In this document: in pieces, positions 6,103-11,877 of the stretch
Numbering within the stretch: the first letter of the stretch is position 1
Layout: every line of letters starts with the position of its first letter
From: Candidatus Curtissbacteria bacterium RIFCSPHIGHO2_01_FULL_41_11
GTDB lineage: Bacteria > Patescibacteriota > Microgenomatia > Curtissbacterales > GWA2-41-24
Assembly: GCA_001776335.1 (NCBI GenBank)
Contig: MFAZ01000007.1
Span: 1,708 to 14,646 of the forward strand
DNA: 12,939 nt
Direction of reading: 5' to 3'
Notes under the pieces: generated by a model
The model's input: the letters and a program-made list of their open reading frames with translations, nothing else
Told to the model about the DNA's origin: nothing
Database searches by the model: none
Made by a program: the position numbers and the translations under genes

Positions 6103-6360
6103 ATGAAATTTGTCTCCGATCAATACACATTTCGAGTAATATTCGAGTCTGATGAAGGCGGCTATCATGCTTATGTGCCAGTTTTGGTTGGTTGTCATAC
6201 TTGGGGAAAGACCTTGGAAGAAGTGAGGGAAAATATAAGGGAAGCGATTAAGTCTCATGTTGGTAGTTTGATTAAAGACGGTCAGAAGGTACCCGCAGAA
6301 ATTGGTTTTGAAGGTTTGGAAATATTTTCCGCGAATGAGCTGCAATCACCTCGAGCTTGA
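6103..6360 (+). CDS. hicB: HicB-family antitoxin, short form
   Basis: An 85-residue protein with the HicB partial-RNase H fold signature: FRVIFESDEGGYHAYVPVLVGCHTWGKTLEEVRENIREAI. In this family it binds and neutralises the HicA mRNA-cleaving toxin. The usual C-terminal ribbon-helix-helix or helix-turn-helix DNA-binding domain is not visible, so autoregulation may need another factor or not occur. The ATG at 6103 is taken over a TTG at 6055 because the fold begins there and a -10 box lies just upstream. Its TGA overlaps the hicA ATG by one base (TGATG), so the pair is translationally coupled. Confidence 0.88.
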   Translation: MKFVSDQYTFRVIFESDEGGYHAYVPVLVGCHTWGKTLEEVRENIREAIKSHVGSLIKDGQKVPAEIGFEGLEIFSANELQSPRA

Positions 6361-6581
6361 TGGCAAAGTTAGCCTCAATTAGATCCAAAGATTTAGTACG
6401 AGCTCTTAAAAAACTTGGTTTTTACAAGCATAACCAAGTTGGAAGTCATGCAACTTTTAAACATACTGACGGTAGGAGAGTGACTGTTCCAATACACAAT
6501 CGTGATATTAAGAAAGGCCTTCTACATGGTATTTTAAAGGATGTTGATTTAACTATCGAAGAACTCAAGGAACTACTTTGA
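6360..6581 (+). CDS. hicA: HicA-family mRNA interferase toxin
   Basis: A 73-residue protein with the small dsRNA-binding-like HicA fold. The catalytic histidine lies in the motif GSHATFKH (H29), followed by GRRVTVPIHNRDIKKGLLHGILKDV. HicA cleaves mRNA and tmRNA and is held inactive by HicB. Here the antitoxin comes first (hicBA order). All key residues are present, so the toxin should be functional. Its stop codon is only 2 bases from the stop of a possible minus-strand gene at 6584-6736. Confidence 0.9.
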   Translation: MAKLASIRSKDLVRALKKLGFYKHNQVGSHATFKHTDGRRVTVPIHNRDIKKGLLHGILKDVDLTIEELKELL

Positions 6582-6583
6582 TG

Positions 6584-6736
6584 CTAGCCATATTTTTCAG
6601 TTAGGTGTTTTCTGTACCTTTTCTCTCTTTCTTTATGCGAAAATTTGGGTAAATTAAGTTCAGCTGCTAATTTTTTCAACCGTTTAATATCACTTTTTTC
6701 AAGTGTTTTTGCTTCGGTAGTTCTAATGTAATTCAT
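6584..6736 (-). CDS. Possible 50-residue basic protein, unknown function
   Basis: The minus strand encodes a 50-residue, lysine-rich, mostly helical peptide (starting MNYIRTTEAKTLEKSDIKRL, ending KHLTEKYG). It converges with hicA, leaving a 2-base gap between the stop codons. Upstream is a 12-base palindrome TATACTAGTATA (6750-6761) containing a possible -10 (TATACT), which could be an operator. Composition is protein-like, but I recognise no family; it may be a small regulator or the end of a decayed gene. Confidence 0.4.
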   Translation of the reverse strand: MNYIRTTEAKTLEKSDIKRLKKLAAELNLPKFSHKEREKRYRKHLTEKYG

Positions 6737-6749
6737 GTATTTAAAAATA

Positions 6750-6761
6750 TATACTAGTATA
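6750..6761. promoter_or_regulatory. Palindrome TATACTAGTATA, possible promoter/operator
   Basis: A perfect 12-base palindrome that includes a TATACT -10-like box on the minus strand, 14 bases before the ATG at 6736. No strong -35 is seen (TTCAAT 16 bases upstream is weak). Confidence 0.3.
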
Positions 6762-7005
6762 CACTCTACAAAAAGTTATTGAACTTACGCTTTTTTGGGA
6801 AAACAAGAATAGTTGCCTCACTTATTTGACATTCAAATCCATTTGCTCGGCTTAGGCTAGGACTTGATCTAAATATTTTTTAGATTTTGTTTTGAAGAAT
6901 CGTTCAATATCTTCCGGTGATTCTTTGCCAATTAAAAGCGGTTTGAGTTGGTAAATATCCTTGATACCTTTTAAAGTCTGAGACCAAACAGTGCTTTCTA
7001 AAGTA
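6762..7005. other. Spacer with an open minus-strand frame, perhaps a gene relic
   Basis: Minus strand 7019-6852 stays open for 55 codons with protein-like composition (e.g. KGIKDIYQLKPLLIGKESP, then EDIERFFKTKSKKYLDQVLA) but has no ATG, GTG or TTG start, and upstream stops close the frame. It could be the C-terminus of a decayed gene. Otherwise the stretch is AT-rich and holds nothing recognisable. Confidence 0.25.
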
Positions 7006-7034
7006 TTGACAGTTTTCTCTTAATTGATTAAAGT
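7006..7034 (+). promoter_or_regulatory. Promoter of the M23 protein gene, likely leaderless
   Basis: TTGACA (7006-7011), 17 bases, TAAAGT (7029-7034), then 6 bases to the GTG at 7041. The transcription start should coincide with the GTG. Confidence 0.5.
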
Positions 7035-7040
7035 CCCTTT

Positions 7041-8627
7041 GTGAAAGAATTAAAGGTTTTTTCTGATGGATCTTTGGACTTTGGCAACGGGATAATTGGT
7101 CCTTCGAGCGCAGATGTCTATCTGGCAAATGGCAAGTTGGAATCACGAAAGGCGAGAAGTTCGAAGAGTCTACAGGCAGGACGCAGTTCGGAGTTGTTAT
7201 TATTCTCCAGAATGCCCAGGAGAATGCGAAGGCCGCTTTTTGCTGGAATGTCTCTTGTTGGTTTGGGTCTAGCTGCCTGTGGTGGTTCTTCCGTATCATC
7301 AGATGATTCTTCCGAAAACCAGAATAATGCTGGTGTTAATCAAGCATTACGCATACCCTTGGAGGATCTTCGAGATGTATCTGCACCTATTTATTATACT
7401 GGTGGTCCTCACTTTGACGGTTTGACTGGGAGTGTTCGGGCAGGTGTCGATTTTTCGGGTAAGGATCAAAGATCGTGTCCTGGGAATTCTCCTTCGGAAA
7501 ATATTGCTGCGGTGGCTGCACGTAATGGTAAAGTAACAATTGTTGGCAATGAAAAAGACAAGTCTGACAAAAACCATAGCCTTATCGAGGTTGATCACGG
7601 TGAAGGCCTATCTTTGGGCTACATGCACCTTGCCAATATAAATGTTAAGGATGGTCAGGAAATTAAAGCGGGCGATATTTTAGGTTTTATCTCCTGTGAA
7701 GTTTCGCCAGGTGGTGCAACAAGTGGACAGCATTTGCACCTTTATGCAAAACGCGACGGTAAGTTTGCACCGATTGTCGGTTTTGAATTTTCAGGCTGGA
7801 AAATAGAGGAGTCCAGGGACAATTATCAGGGGACGGCTTCAAAACAGGGGCAGACTATAAGGACTGCGGATGTGGGACGTTGTGGGCCTGATACTGCAAG
7901 TATCCGAGCGTGTGGCGGAGTAAGGAACGACCTCTTGGATGATTTGGGAGTATCTGTAATAGTTGGCGGTTCCGGTTCTTCGTCTAACAATCAAGGTGAG
8001 ATTACGGGTGCAGTAATCCCGGGGAAAGTCGACGAGAAGCCTCCCGAACCACCAACTCCGACACCAACGCTGGCTACTACACCCACAAGAACAAGTTTAG
8101 TGCCGACTTTTACATCAACATCGTCCGTTACCAGAACGCCGATTCCGACGCCGACTCTTACCCCAAAGATAGAAACTTCCGCATGTTTGCCGCTCGCGAA
8201 CACATGGAGGGATATCACACCAGGTATTTCCACAAAACAAGATTTACTTACAAAGCTTGGAACCCCAACAAAAATCGAAAATGTGGGAGGGCGGGAAACC
8301 CTTTATTTTGCATCGACTAACCAATTCCGTCCACATTCCGTGGTGGTCGAGCAGGGGAAAGTAATCCTTATAAAAGAAGAGGTTATTGCAACAGAAAGAG
8401 GCAAGCTTGCAGATTATAAGGGCAGATATGGTGAGCCGGAAAGACAACTTTGGGGACAATACAGCTCGGCGGTCTCTTTGAATTTTTGGGGCTGCAGGGG
8501 GTTGGGTGTCTGGGCGAATATTAACGATGGCACAATTTTTGGAATTTGGTATTTTGAGGCTTCCGATTACCAAAGGATGTTAAGCAGGAATTTTGGACTC
8601 AGTCTTAACCAGACACCACAAAGATAG
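7041..8627 (+). CDS. M23 (LasA-type) metallopeptidase lipoprotein with Pro/Thr linker and C-terminal domain
   Basis: A 528-residue protein. Residues 62-80 are a lipoprotein signal (RRPLFAGMSLVGLGLAAC, C80). Residues 115-250 are an M23 cell-wall endopeptidase domain: GGPHFDGLTG (H124) and AGVDFSG (D137), spaced as I recall from LasA-like enzymes rather than as H-x3-D, then GYMHL (H196) and SGQHLHLYAKRDG (H231, H233). The zinc site looks complete, so it probably cuts peptidoglycan peptides. A Pro/Thr linker spans about 331-375. A C-terminal domain begins TWRDITPGISTKQDLLTKLG, a W..I.PG.S....L...LG repeat type seen in surface proteins. The start is uncertain: the GTG at 7041 fits the promoter but puts 57 charged residues before the signal; the ATG at 7212 would give a normal lipoprotein with a 171-base leader. 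Confidence 0.8.
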   Translation: MKELKVFSDGSLDFGNGIIGPSSADVYLANGKLESRKARSSKSLQAGRSSELLLFSRMPRRMRRPLFAGMSLVGLGLAACGGSSVSSDDSSENQNNAGVNQALRIPLEDLRDVSAPIYYTGGPHFDGLTGSVRAGVDFSGKDQRSCPGNSPSENIAAVAARNGKVTIVGNEKDKSDKNHSLIEVDHGEGLSLGYMHLANINVKDGQEIKAGDILGFISCEVSPGGATSGQHLHLYAKRDGKFAPIVGFEFSGWKIEESRDNYQGTASKQGQTIRTADVGRCGPDTASIRACGGVRNDLLDDLGVSVIVGGSGSSSNNQGEITGAVIPGKVDEKPPEPPTPTPTLATTPTRTSLVPTFTSTSSVTRTPIPTPTLTPKIETSACLPLANTWRDITPGISTKQDLLTKLGTPTKIENVGGRETLYFASTNQFRPHSVVVEQGKVILIKEEVIATERGKLADYKGRYGEPERQLWGQYSSAVSLNFWGCRGLGVWANINDGTIFGIWYFEASDYQRMLSRNFGLSLNQTPQR

Positions 8628-8636
8628 CGGATTATA

Positions 8637-9224
8637 ATGAAGTTACGTGGTCTAATCTCACCATTTTTCCTGATTGCTCCAATCGCCTTGCTATTTGTTA
8701 GTGGTTTTTTGTTTTATATTAATGGGCGGGTGCATAACGCTAAGGTAGTTTATCCTTCGCAAGGAGCGGCTCAAGGCAACCCTGTTTACAGCAACGACTC
8801 GCTAGGAATTAAATTTAGGCTACCCGGCGGTCTTGAGGTTATTGAGGAAAACGACAGCACTTTGCGTATTGGAATGCCTGCTAATCCTGGTTATATTGAG
8901 TATTTAACGATTTCAAAAGATGGGAAGGTGCGAAACTATCGCAGTTATGAGTTTTGTTGGGGCAAGGAATATCCGACTTCTGACAAGCCCTGCATTTTTG
9001 AAGGGAATTTCGGGTGGGGGCAGGAAAGCACGATTGAGGATCGGATTATCGATACACGCACTGCCAAGAGTTTTTATATTGCCGAAGCTTTAAGCCATGG
9101 AGACTTTCATATTGTGCTCTTTGAAGGACAACCGGTTTATGAGTTCAAAATGTACGTTTCCGGCGGTGGGTTGGATAAGAATTTTGAAGAAATTCTATCT
9201 TCTCTCGAGTTTTATTTAGATTGA
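8637..9224 (+). CDS. Membrane-anchored PsbP-like small protein
   Basis: A 195-residue protein with one N-terminal membrane anchor (residues 8-28). A soluble domain follows, with Y-S-N-D-S-L-G-I-K-F-R-L-P near residues 51-63, G-Y-I-E-Y-L-T-I near 84-91 and an end N-F-E-E-I-L-S-S-L-E-F. This pattern (a 'folded on F..P.gw, ending in ILSSFKF' layout) recalls PsbP-like domains common in bacterial surface proteins; no enzymatic motif is seen. It begins 9 bases after the M23 gene, with a weak GCGGA six bases before the ATG, so the two are probably one operon. Confidence 0.7.
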   Translation: MKLRGLISPFFLIAPIALLFVSGFLFYINGRVHNAKVVYPSQGAAQGNPVYSNDSLGIKFRLPGGLEVIEENDSTLRIGMPANPGYIEYLTISKDGKVRNYRSYEFCWGKEYPTSDKPCIFEGNFGWGQESTIEDRIIDTRTAKSFYIAEALSHGDFHIVLFEGQPVYEFKMYVSGGGLDKNFEEILSSLEFYLD

Positions 9225-9251
9225 CCCCCTTTTTTTTGTGGATAAGGGAGG

Positions 9252-9386
9252 ATGTGTTGCATTTTTATGTCCGATCGGATAGGAAAATGCAGCGGAGAGG
9301 GCTGGGCAAAGAATGTGCACAGCGAAGTTGCCAAGATTCCGGACCTTGCGCCATCTGCCCACGGCGGTTCAGGTTGCGGGGTTTGA
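9252..9386 (+). pseudogene. Relic C-terminus of a second CxxC membrane protein
   Basis: This frame encodes GWAKNVHSEVAKIPDLAPSA then HGGSGCGV and a TGA at 9384-9386. It matches the last residues of the protein at 4568-6037 (GWAKNVHAEVAKIPELAPMK, HGGSGCGV) almost residue for residue. Weaker similarity (FMSD against LSSD) reaches back to about 9261. An ATG at 9252 preceded by GGGAGG gives a 44-residue frame, but the missing 440 or so residues make a relic far more likely. Upstream bases show short blocks resembling the intact gene with deletions between them. It lies directly after the PsbP-like gene. Confidence 0.75.
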
Positions 9387-9391
9387 ATAAG

Positions 9392-9411
9392 GACAGATTC
9401 CGGGGTCCGTC
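9392..9411 (+). terminator. Possible weak terminator after the relic
   Basis: GACAGA (9392-9397) and TCCGTC (9406-9411) pair with one mismatch around an 8-base loop. There is no good T-tract, so termination is doubtful. Confidence 0.2.
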
Positions 9412-9440
9412 GTTTGGCAAGTTTAGGCAAGTATTTTTTT

Positions 9441-9478
9441 ATGTCAATTTGACATACAATTACAAGACATGATAAACT
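9441..9478 (+). promoter_or_regulatory. Promoter and palindromic operator of the Phd/RelE pair
   Basis: TTGACA (9449-9454), 18 bases, TAAACT (9473-9478) preceded by TGA (extended -10). The ATG lies 7 bases later, so the mRNA is probably leaderless. ATGTCAA-T-TTGACAT (9441-9455) is a near-perfect palindrome overlapping the -35, the expected kind of operator for an autoregulating antitoxin. A second palindrome, ACATATGT (9482-9489), covers the start codon. Confidence 0.55.
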
Positions 9479-9485
9479 TTTACAT

Positions 9486-9749
9486 ATGTTTACGACAATA
9501 TCAGCCAGACAAATACAGAGAGAGTATAAGAAAATTTTAGCCAAAGCTAATAAATCAAAGGAGCCTATTGTTGTCATGGCAAATAATAAACCTCTTGGTG
9601 CTGTTATCGGTCTTGATGCATTAGAAAAGCTTCAAGTCGAGGCTGTGTTGAATGAAGCAATGGAAGAGTACAGGGCTGGAAAAACAAAGACCATAAAAAA
9701 TAAAAAGGATCTTGAAAAACATTTTCGAGAAATAGATGAAATGGTATAA
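9486..9749 (+). CDS. Phd/YefM-family antitoxin
   Basis: An 87-residue protein with the Phd/YefM N-terminal DNA-binding fold: FTTISARQIQREYKKILAKA, then EPIVVMANNKPLGAVIGLDALEKLQ at about residues 26-50. The charged C-terminal half (residues 55-87) should wrap and block the toxin. These antitoxins bind operators in their own promoter; the palindrome at 9441-9455 is a good candidate. The toxin gene starts 6 bases after the stop. Confidence 0.88.
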   Translation: MFTTISARQIQREYKKILAKANKSKEPIVVMANNKPLGAVIGLDALEKLQVEAVLNEAMEEYRAGKTKTIKNKKDLEKHFREIDEMV

Positions 9750-9755
9750 CTAGAT

Positions 9756-10022
9756 GTGGAAATAAAATTATCTTCTAGTTACTATAGAGCTTTAAGGAAA
9801 TTTGTAAAAAATAATAAAATAAATGCTTCAAACCTAAAAAAGGCGCTTAAACTATTTGAAGAAAACCCCTCGCATCCTTCTCTTCGTTTGGAAAAACTTA
9901 GTGGCTCAAAAGTATGGACTATTAGAATTGACAAAAGTAACAGAATTTTCTTCGTTTGGGTAAGCAAGACGATAGTGCTTTTGATTGACATAGATAAACA
10001 TGACAAGTATCGAAGATATTGA
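9756..10022 (+). CDS. RelE/ParE-superfamily toxin
   Basis: An 88-residue protein with the pattern of RelE-type ribosome-dependent mRNA interferases: S-Y-Y-R-A-L-R-K-F, HPSLRLEKLSGSKVWTIRID, a strand SNRIFFVW, and a C-terminal LLIDIDKHDKYRRY. The GTG start is used: the overlapping ATG at 9754 runs into a stop after three codons. It follows the Phd-type antitoxin by 6 bases and forms a normal antitoxin-first operon. RelE cannot be firmly separated from related subfamilies (YafQ, HigB, ParE) by eye. Confidence 0.85.
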   Translation: MEIKLSSSYYRALRKFVKNNKINASNLKKALKLFEENPSHPSLRLEKLSGSKVWTIRIDKSNRIFFVWVSKTIVLLIDIDKHDKYRRY

Positions 10023-10059
10023 AATACGACTTTTCTCCTGAATGGGTAATCCTATAGTC

Positions 10060-10088
10060 TTGACATTAACGGGCAACAATAGTATATT
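10060..10088 (+). promoter_or_regulatory. Distal promoter of the CAP-domain gene
   Basis: TTGACA (10060-10065), 17 bases, TATATT (10083-10088). CCTATAGT at 10051-10058 lies just before the -35, as also happens upstream of the gene at 11131. It would give a leader of about 140 bases. Confidence 0.5.
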
Positions 10089-10127
10089 AGTTTGCTTAAG
10101 TTGTCTTTTAGCACTACAAAGTACTAG

Positions 10128-10155
10128 TTGACATCTGCCCCAGAATTGGTAAATT
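10128..10155 (+). promoter_or_regulatory. Proximal promoter of the CAP-domain gene
   Basis: TTGACA (10128-10133), 16 bases, TAAATT (10150-10155) with TGG before it (extended -10). The start near 10162 leaves a leader of about 70 bases. Confidence 0.45.
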
Positions 10156-10163
10156 GTTGATAG

Positions 10164-10227
10164 TTCGTCGTTTATCGTTTGGAGTTTTCCATTAACGATT
10201 AACAGCTTACGATTGACGATTGACGAA
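10164..10227 (+). repeat. Short-unit repeats and imperfect hairpin in the leader
   Basis: ATTAACGATTAAC (10191-10203) and ACGATTGACGATTGACGA (10209-10226) are imperfect direct repeats. TTCGTC (10164-10169) and ATCGT (10174-10178) can pair with GACGAA (10222-10227) and ACGAT (10216-10220), folding the leader up to 6 bases before the start codon. They resemble the short-unit repeats at 4361-4400 in style but not in sequence. Confidence 0.45.
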
Positions 10228-10232
10228 TAAAA

Positions 10233-11060
10233 ATGGCGAGAGCAGAAAGACCACATTTACCAAGTTTTCCGGGAATTCATGTGCGGCCAAGAGATTTTAT
10301 CTTGGCTACAGTTGCTTTGAGCGGTTTGGCTGTTGGCGGAGGAATTGCCGCAGACCAAAGCGGAGTTTTTGCTAACGGTTCAACAAGCGGGGATGACGAA
10401 GGCAGAAACAGAATTGTGGCACCTCTGCCGACAGCGGAGCCGACCTTTACTTTGACGCCTTTCCCTACAGAAACCCCCGTGCCTACTTTTACGCCTACTG
10501 CAGAACCTACAGAAGTGCCAACTAAAGCACCGGTTGTAGTTGTTCCGCCGACGCAAAAGCCGGTTCAGCCGACGGCCGTACCCACAAAGGAAGCGCCGAA
10601 AATAGTTGAAGGATTCAACCCTCAAATGTCGGCGGAAGTTAATGATGCGATCAACGCTTTAAGGGCTAGCAACGGGTTAAATGTTCTAAGAGTAGATTCC
10701 CGTTTGATGACTGCTTCGCAAAATAAAGTTCAGGTTTTGTTAAATGTAGGTTTTCCGGACAATATAAATTACGATCCACATTCCGTAGGCGGAGGTTCAA
10801 CAGCTGGTGCAAATAGTGTCGGATATCCGGCTCGTTATGTAGCTGAAGTTATTTATGTTGGACAGCTTATAAGAGACAATAGCACCGGTGTAGGTGTTGT
10901 CGCTCGTTTATCAACTAGCCCCAGCCACCTGACAGCAATGCTAAATAAAGACTTAAAAGATGTTGGAGCTTCCTGTTGGCAGGGCTACAGAAGTTATAGA
11001 CCTTATGTCCCACAGGGAACCACACTTGTAGTTATTTGCGTTGCAAGTCCGGCCTATTAA
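10233..11060 (+). CDS. Membrane-anchored CAP/SCP-domain protein with Pro/Thr linker
   Basis: A 275-residue protein. Residues 1-21 are basic and cytoplasmic, about 22-40 are an anchor or signal (FILATVALSGLAVGGGIA), 64-122 are a Pro/Thr/Glu linker, and 128-275 are a CAP domain. CAP landmarks: EVNDAINALRASNGLNVLRV (first helix), PHS (H183), AEVIYVG (E205 in the position of the GEN glutamate) and SPSHLTAMLN (H232). C248 and C269 could form a disulfide. Bacterial CAP proteins are extracellular with poorly known activity; no protease triad is claimed. Two tandem promoters and a repeat-rich leader precede the ATG. Confidence 0.85.
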   Translation: MARAERPHLPSFPGIHVRPRDFILATVALSGLAVGGGIAADQSGVFANGSTSGDDEGRNRIVAPLPTAEPTFTLTPFPTETPVPTFTPTAEPTEVPTKAPVVVVPPTQKPVQPTAVPTKEAPKIVEGFNPQMSAEVNDAINALRASNGLNVLRVDSRLMTASQNKVQVLLNVGFPDNINYDPHSVGGGSTAGANSVGYPARYVAEVIYVGQLIRDNSTGVGVVARLSTSPSHLTAMLNKDLKDVGASCWQGYRSYRPYVPQGTTLVVICVASPAY

Positions 11061-11078
11061 AGTTTTAAAACCTATAGT

Positions 11079-11106
11079 TTGACTTTTCCTAAACAAATGG
11101 TATAAT
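11079..11106 (+). promoter_or_regulatory. Strong promoter of the Tat lipoprotein gene
   Basis: TTGACT (11079-11084), 16 bases, TATAAT (11101-11106) preceded by TGG (extended -10). CCTATAGT at 11071-11078 abuts the -35. The start near 11113 leaves about 18 bases before the ATG. Confidence 0.65.
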
Positions 11107-11130
11107 TATTTTGTTTTACTAGACTATAAA

Positions 11131-11802
11131 ATGACTGAGAGATATTCCAGAAGAGATATATTAAAGCTAGCATTGTCGGCACCTGTACTATTGGTCGCTT
11201 GTAAGGGAGCCGGCGCAGAGAATGGATCGCTTGGGTCGGAAGCGGGTTCTGTGGTGGTGACTCCAACAGAAGTCCCAACGGTTATTCTACCGACAGAAGT
11301 ACCAGCTACGCCAATTCCGGAAAAGCCTAATTTTGGAAGATACGATGTTTTTATGGGAGATGCTGACGGTGGAGGTAAGGTTGTAATTACTGCGCTCCCG
11401 TTTGATTACGATCCGTCGAAGGGTAGAGTAATAATTATTTCGAGAAAAGAAACACCGACTTCGAGTAACCCTGACCATTATCTATTTGTGTACACGCTAG
11501 CGGCTAGTTATGATAGTTCAGGTTTTAAGACTAGGACGCTTGCAAAAGGTACTATTTCCGGAAAACTCGTAGACGAGCAGACTGTAACGGGTGTGATGAT
11601 ACAGGAAGGGTATACAACATCAGACGGAAAAGAGACTTATCCAACTGCTAGTGCAAATTTTACTATTAAGAAAATCGGTAATGGTAGAAAAGCGCTTCTT
11701 GATTCCTATAGAACTGCTTACGGCAGACTGGCTTCAGGCCTTAGCGATGCCCAACTAATAACTTCTTTACAGCAAGCTTGTGCTTGCACGCTTCCCGAAT
11801 AA
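11131..11802 (+). CDS. Tat-type lipoprotein with Pro/Thr linker, unknown domain
   Basis: A 223-residue protein. Residues 6-24 read SRRDILKLALSAPVLLVAC: a twin-arginine motif (S-R-R-x-I-L-K) joined to a lipobox ending at C24, so it should be exported folded and lipidated. Residues 43-65 are a Thr/Pro/Val linker. The remainder (about 68-223) is a beta-rich domain (YDVFMGDADGGGKVVITALP, RVIIISRKE, a YLFVYTLAASYD strand) ending with C214 and C216 in QQACACTLPE. I do not recognise the domain. Tat export implies a TatABC system elsewhere and perhaps a cofactor or fast folding, which is inference. An internal hairpin GCAAGC / GCTTGC (11772-11787) lies in the last codons. Confidence 0.75.
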   Translation: MTERYSRRDILKLALSAPVLLVACKGAGAENGSLGSEAGSVVVTPTEVPTVILPTEVPATPIPEKPNFGRYDVFMGDADGGGKVVITALPFDYDPSKGRVIIISRKETPTSSNPDHYLFVYTLAASYDSSGFKTRTLAKGTISGKLVDEQTVTGVMIQEGYTTSDGKETYPTASANFTIKKIGNGRKALLDSYRTAYGRLASGLSDAQLITSLQQACACTLPE

Positions 11803-11824
11803 GAGTCACTTTCATTGGTTCTTA

Positions 11825-11865
11825 TTGACTTTTTAGTTTATTTCCCCAATACTTTGATTAAGGAG
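11825..11865 (+). promoter_or_regulatory. Promoter and Shine-Dalgarno of the next anchored protein
   Basis: TTGACT (11825-11830), 17 bases, AATACT (11848-11853), then AAGGAG ending at 11865. The Shine-Dalgarno lies 12 bases before the GTG at 11878, a little far. It is one of the few clear Shine-Dalgarno sites in the window. Confidence 0.4.
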
Positions 11866-11877
11866 TGTTTTTTCACT

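Noticed and set aside
6904..7299. 131-codon minus-strand frame
   Set aside because: It overlaps the N-terminal part of the M23 gene and has odd composition. A different minus-strand frame in the same region (6852-7019) looks more protein-like.
7398..7460. Apparent loss of the first zinc ligand in the M23 domain (no H-x3-D)
   Set aside because: H124 in GGPH lies 13 residues before D137, the spacing I recall for LasA-type M23 enzymes, so the site is probably complete.
9221..9472. 83-codon plus-strand frame
   Set aside because: It is out of frame with the clear relic of the CxxC membrane protein in the same place.
11798..11826. Inverted repeat AATAAGA / TCTTATT as a terminator after the Tat lipoprotein
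   Set aside because: The stem is 7 bp and nearly all A-T with a 15-base loop. It would be unstable, and its right arm runs into the next promoter's -35.
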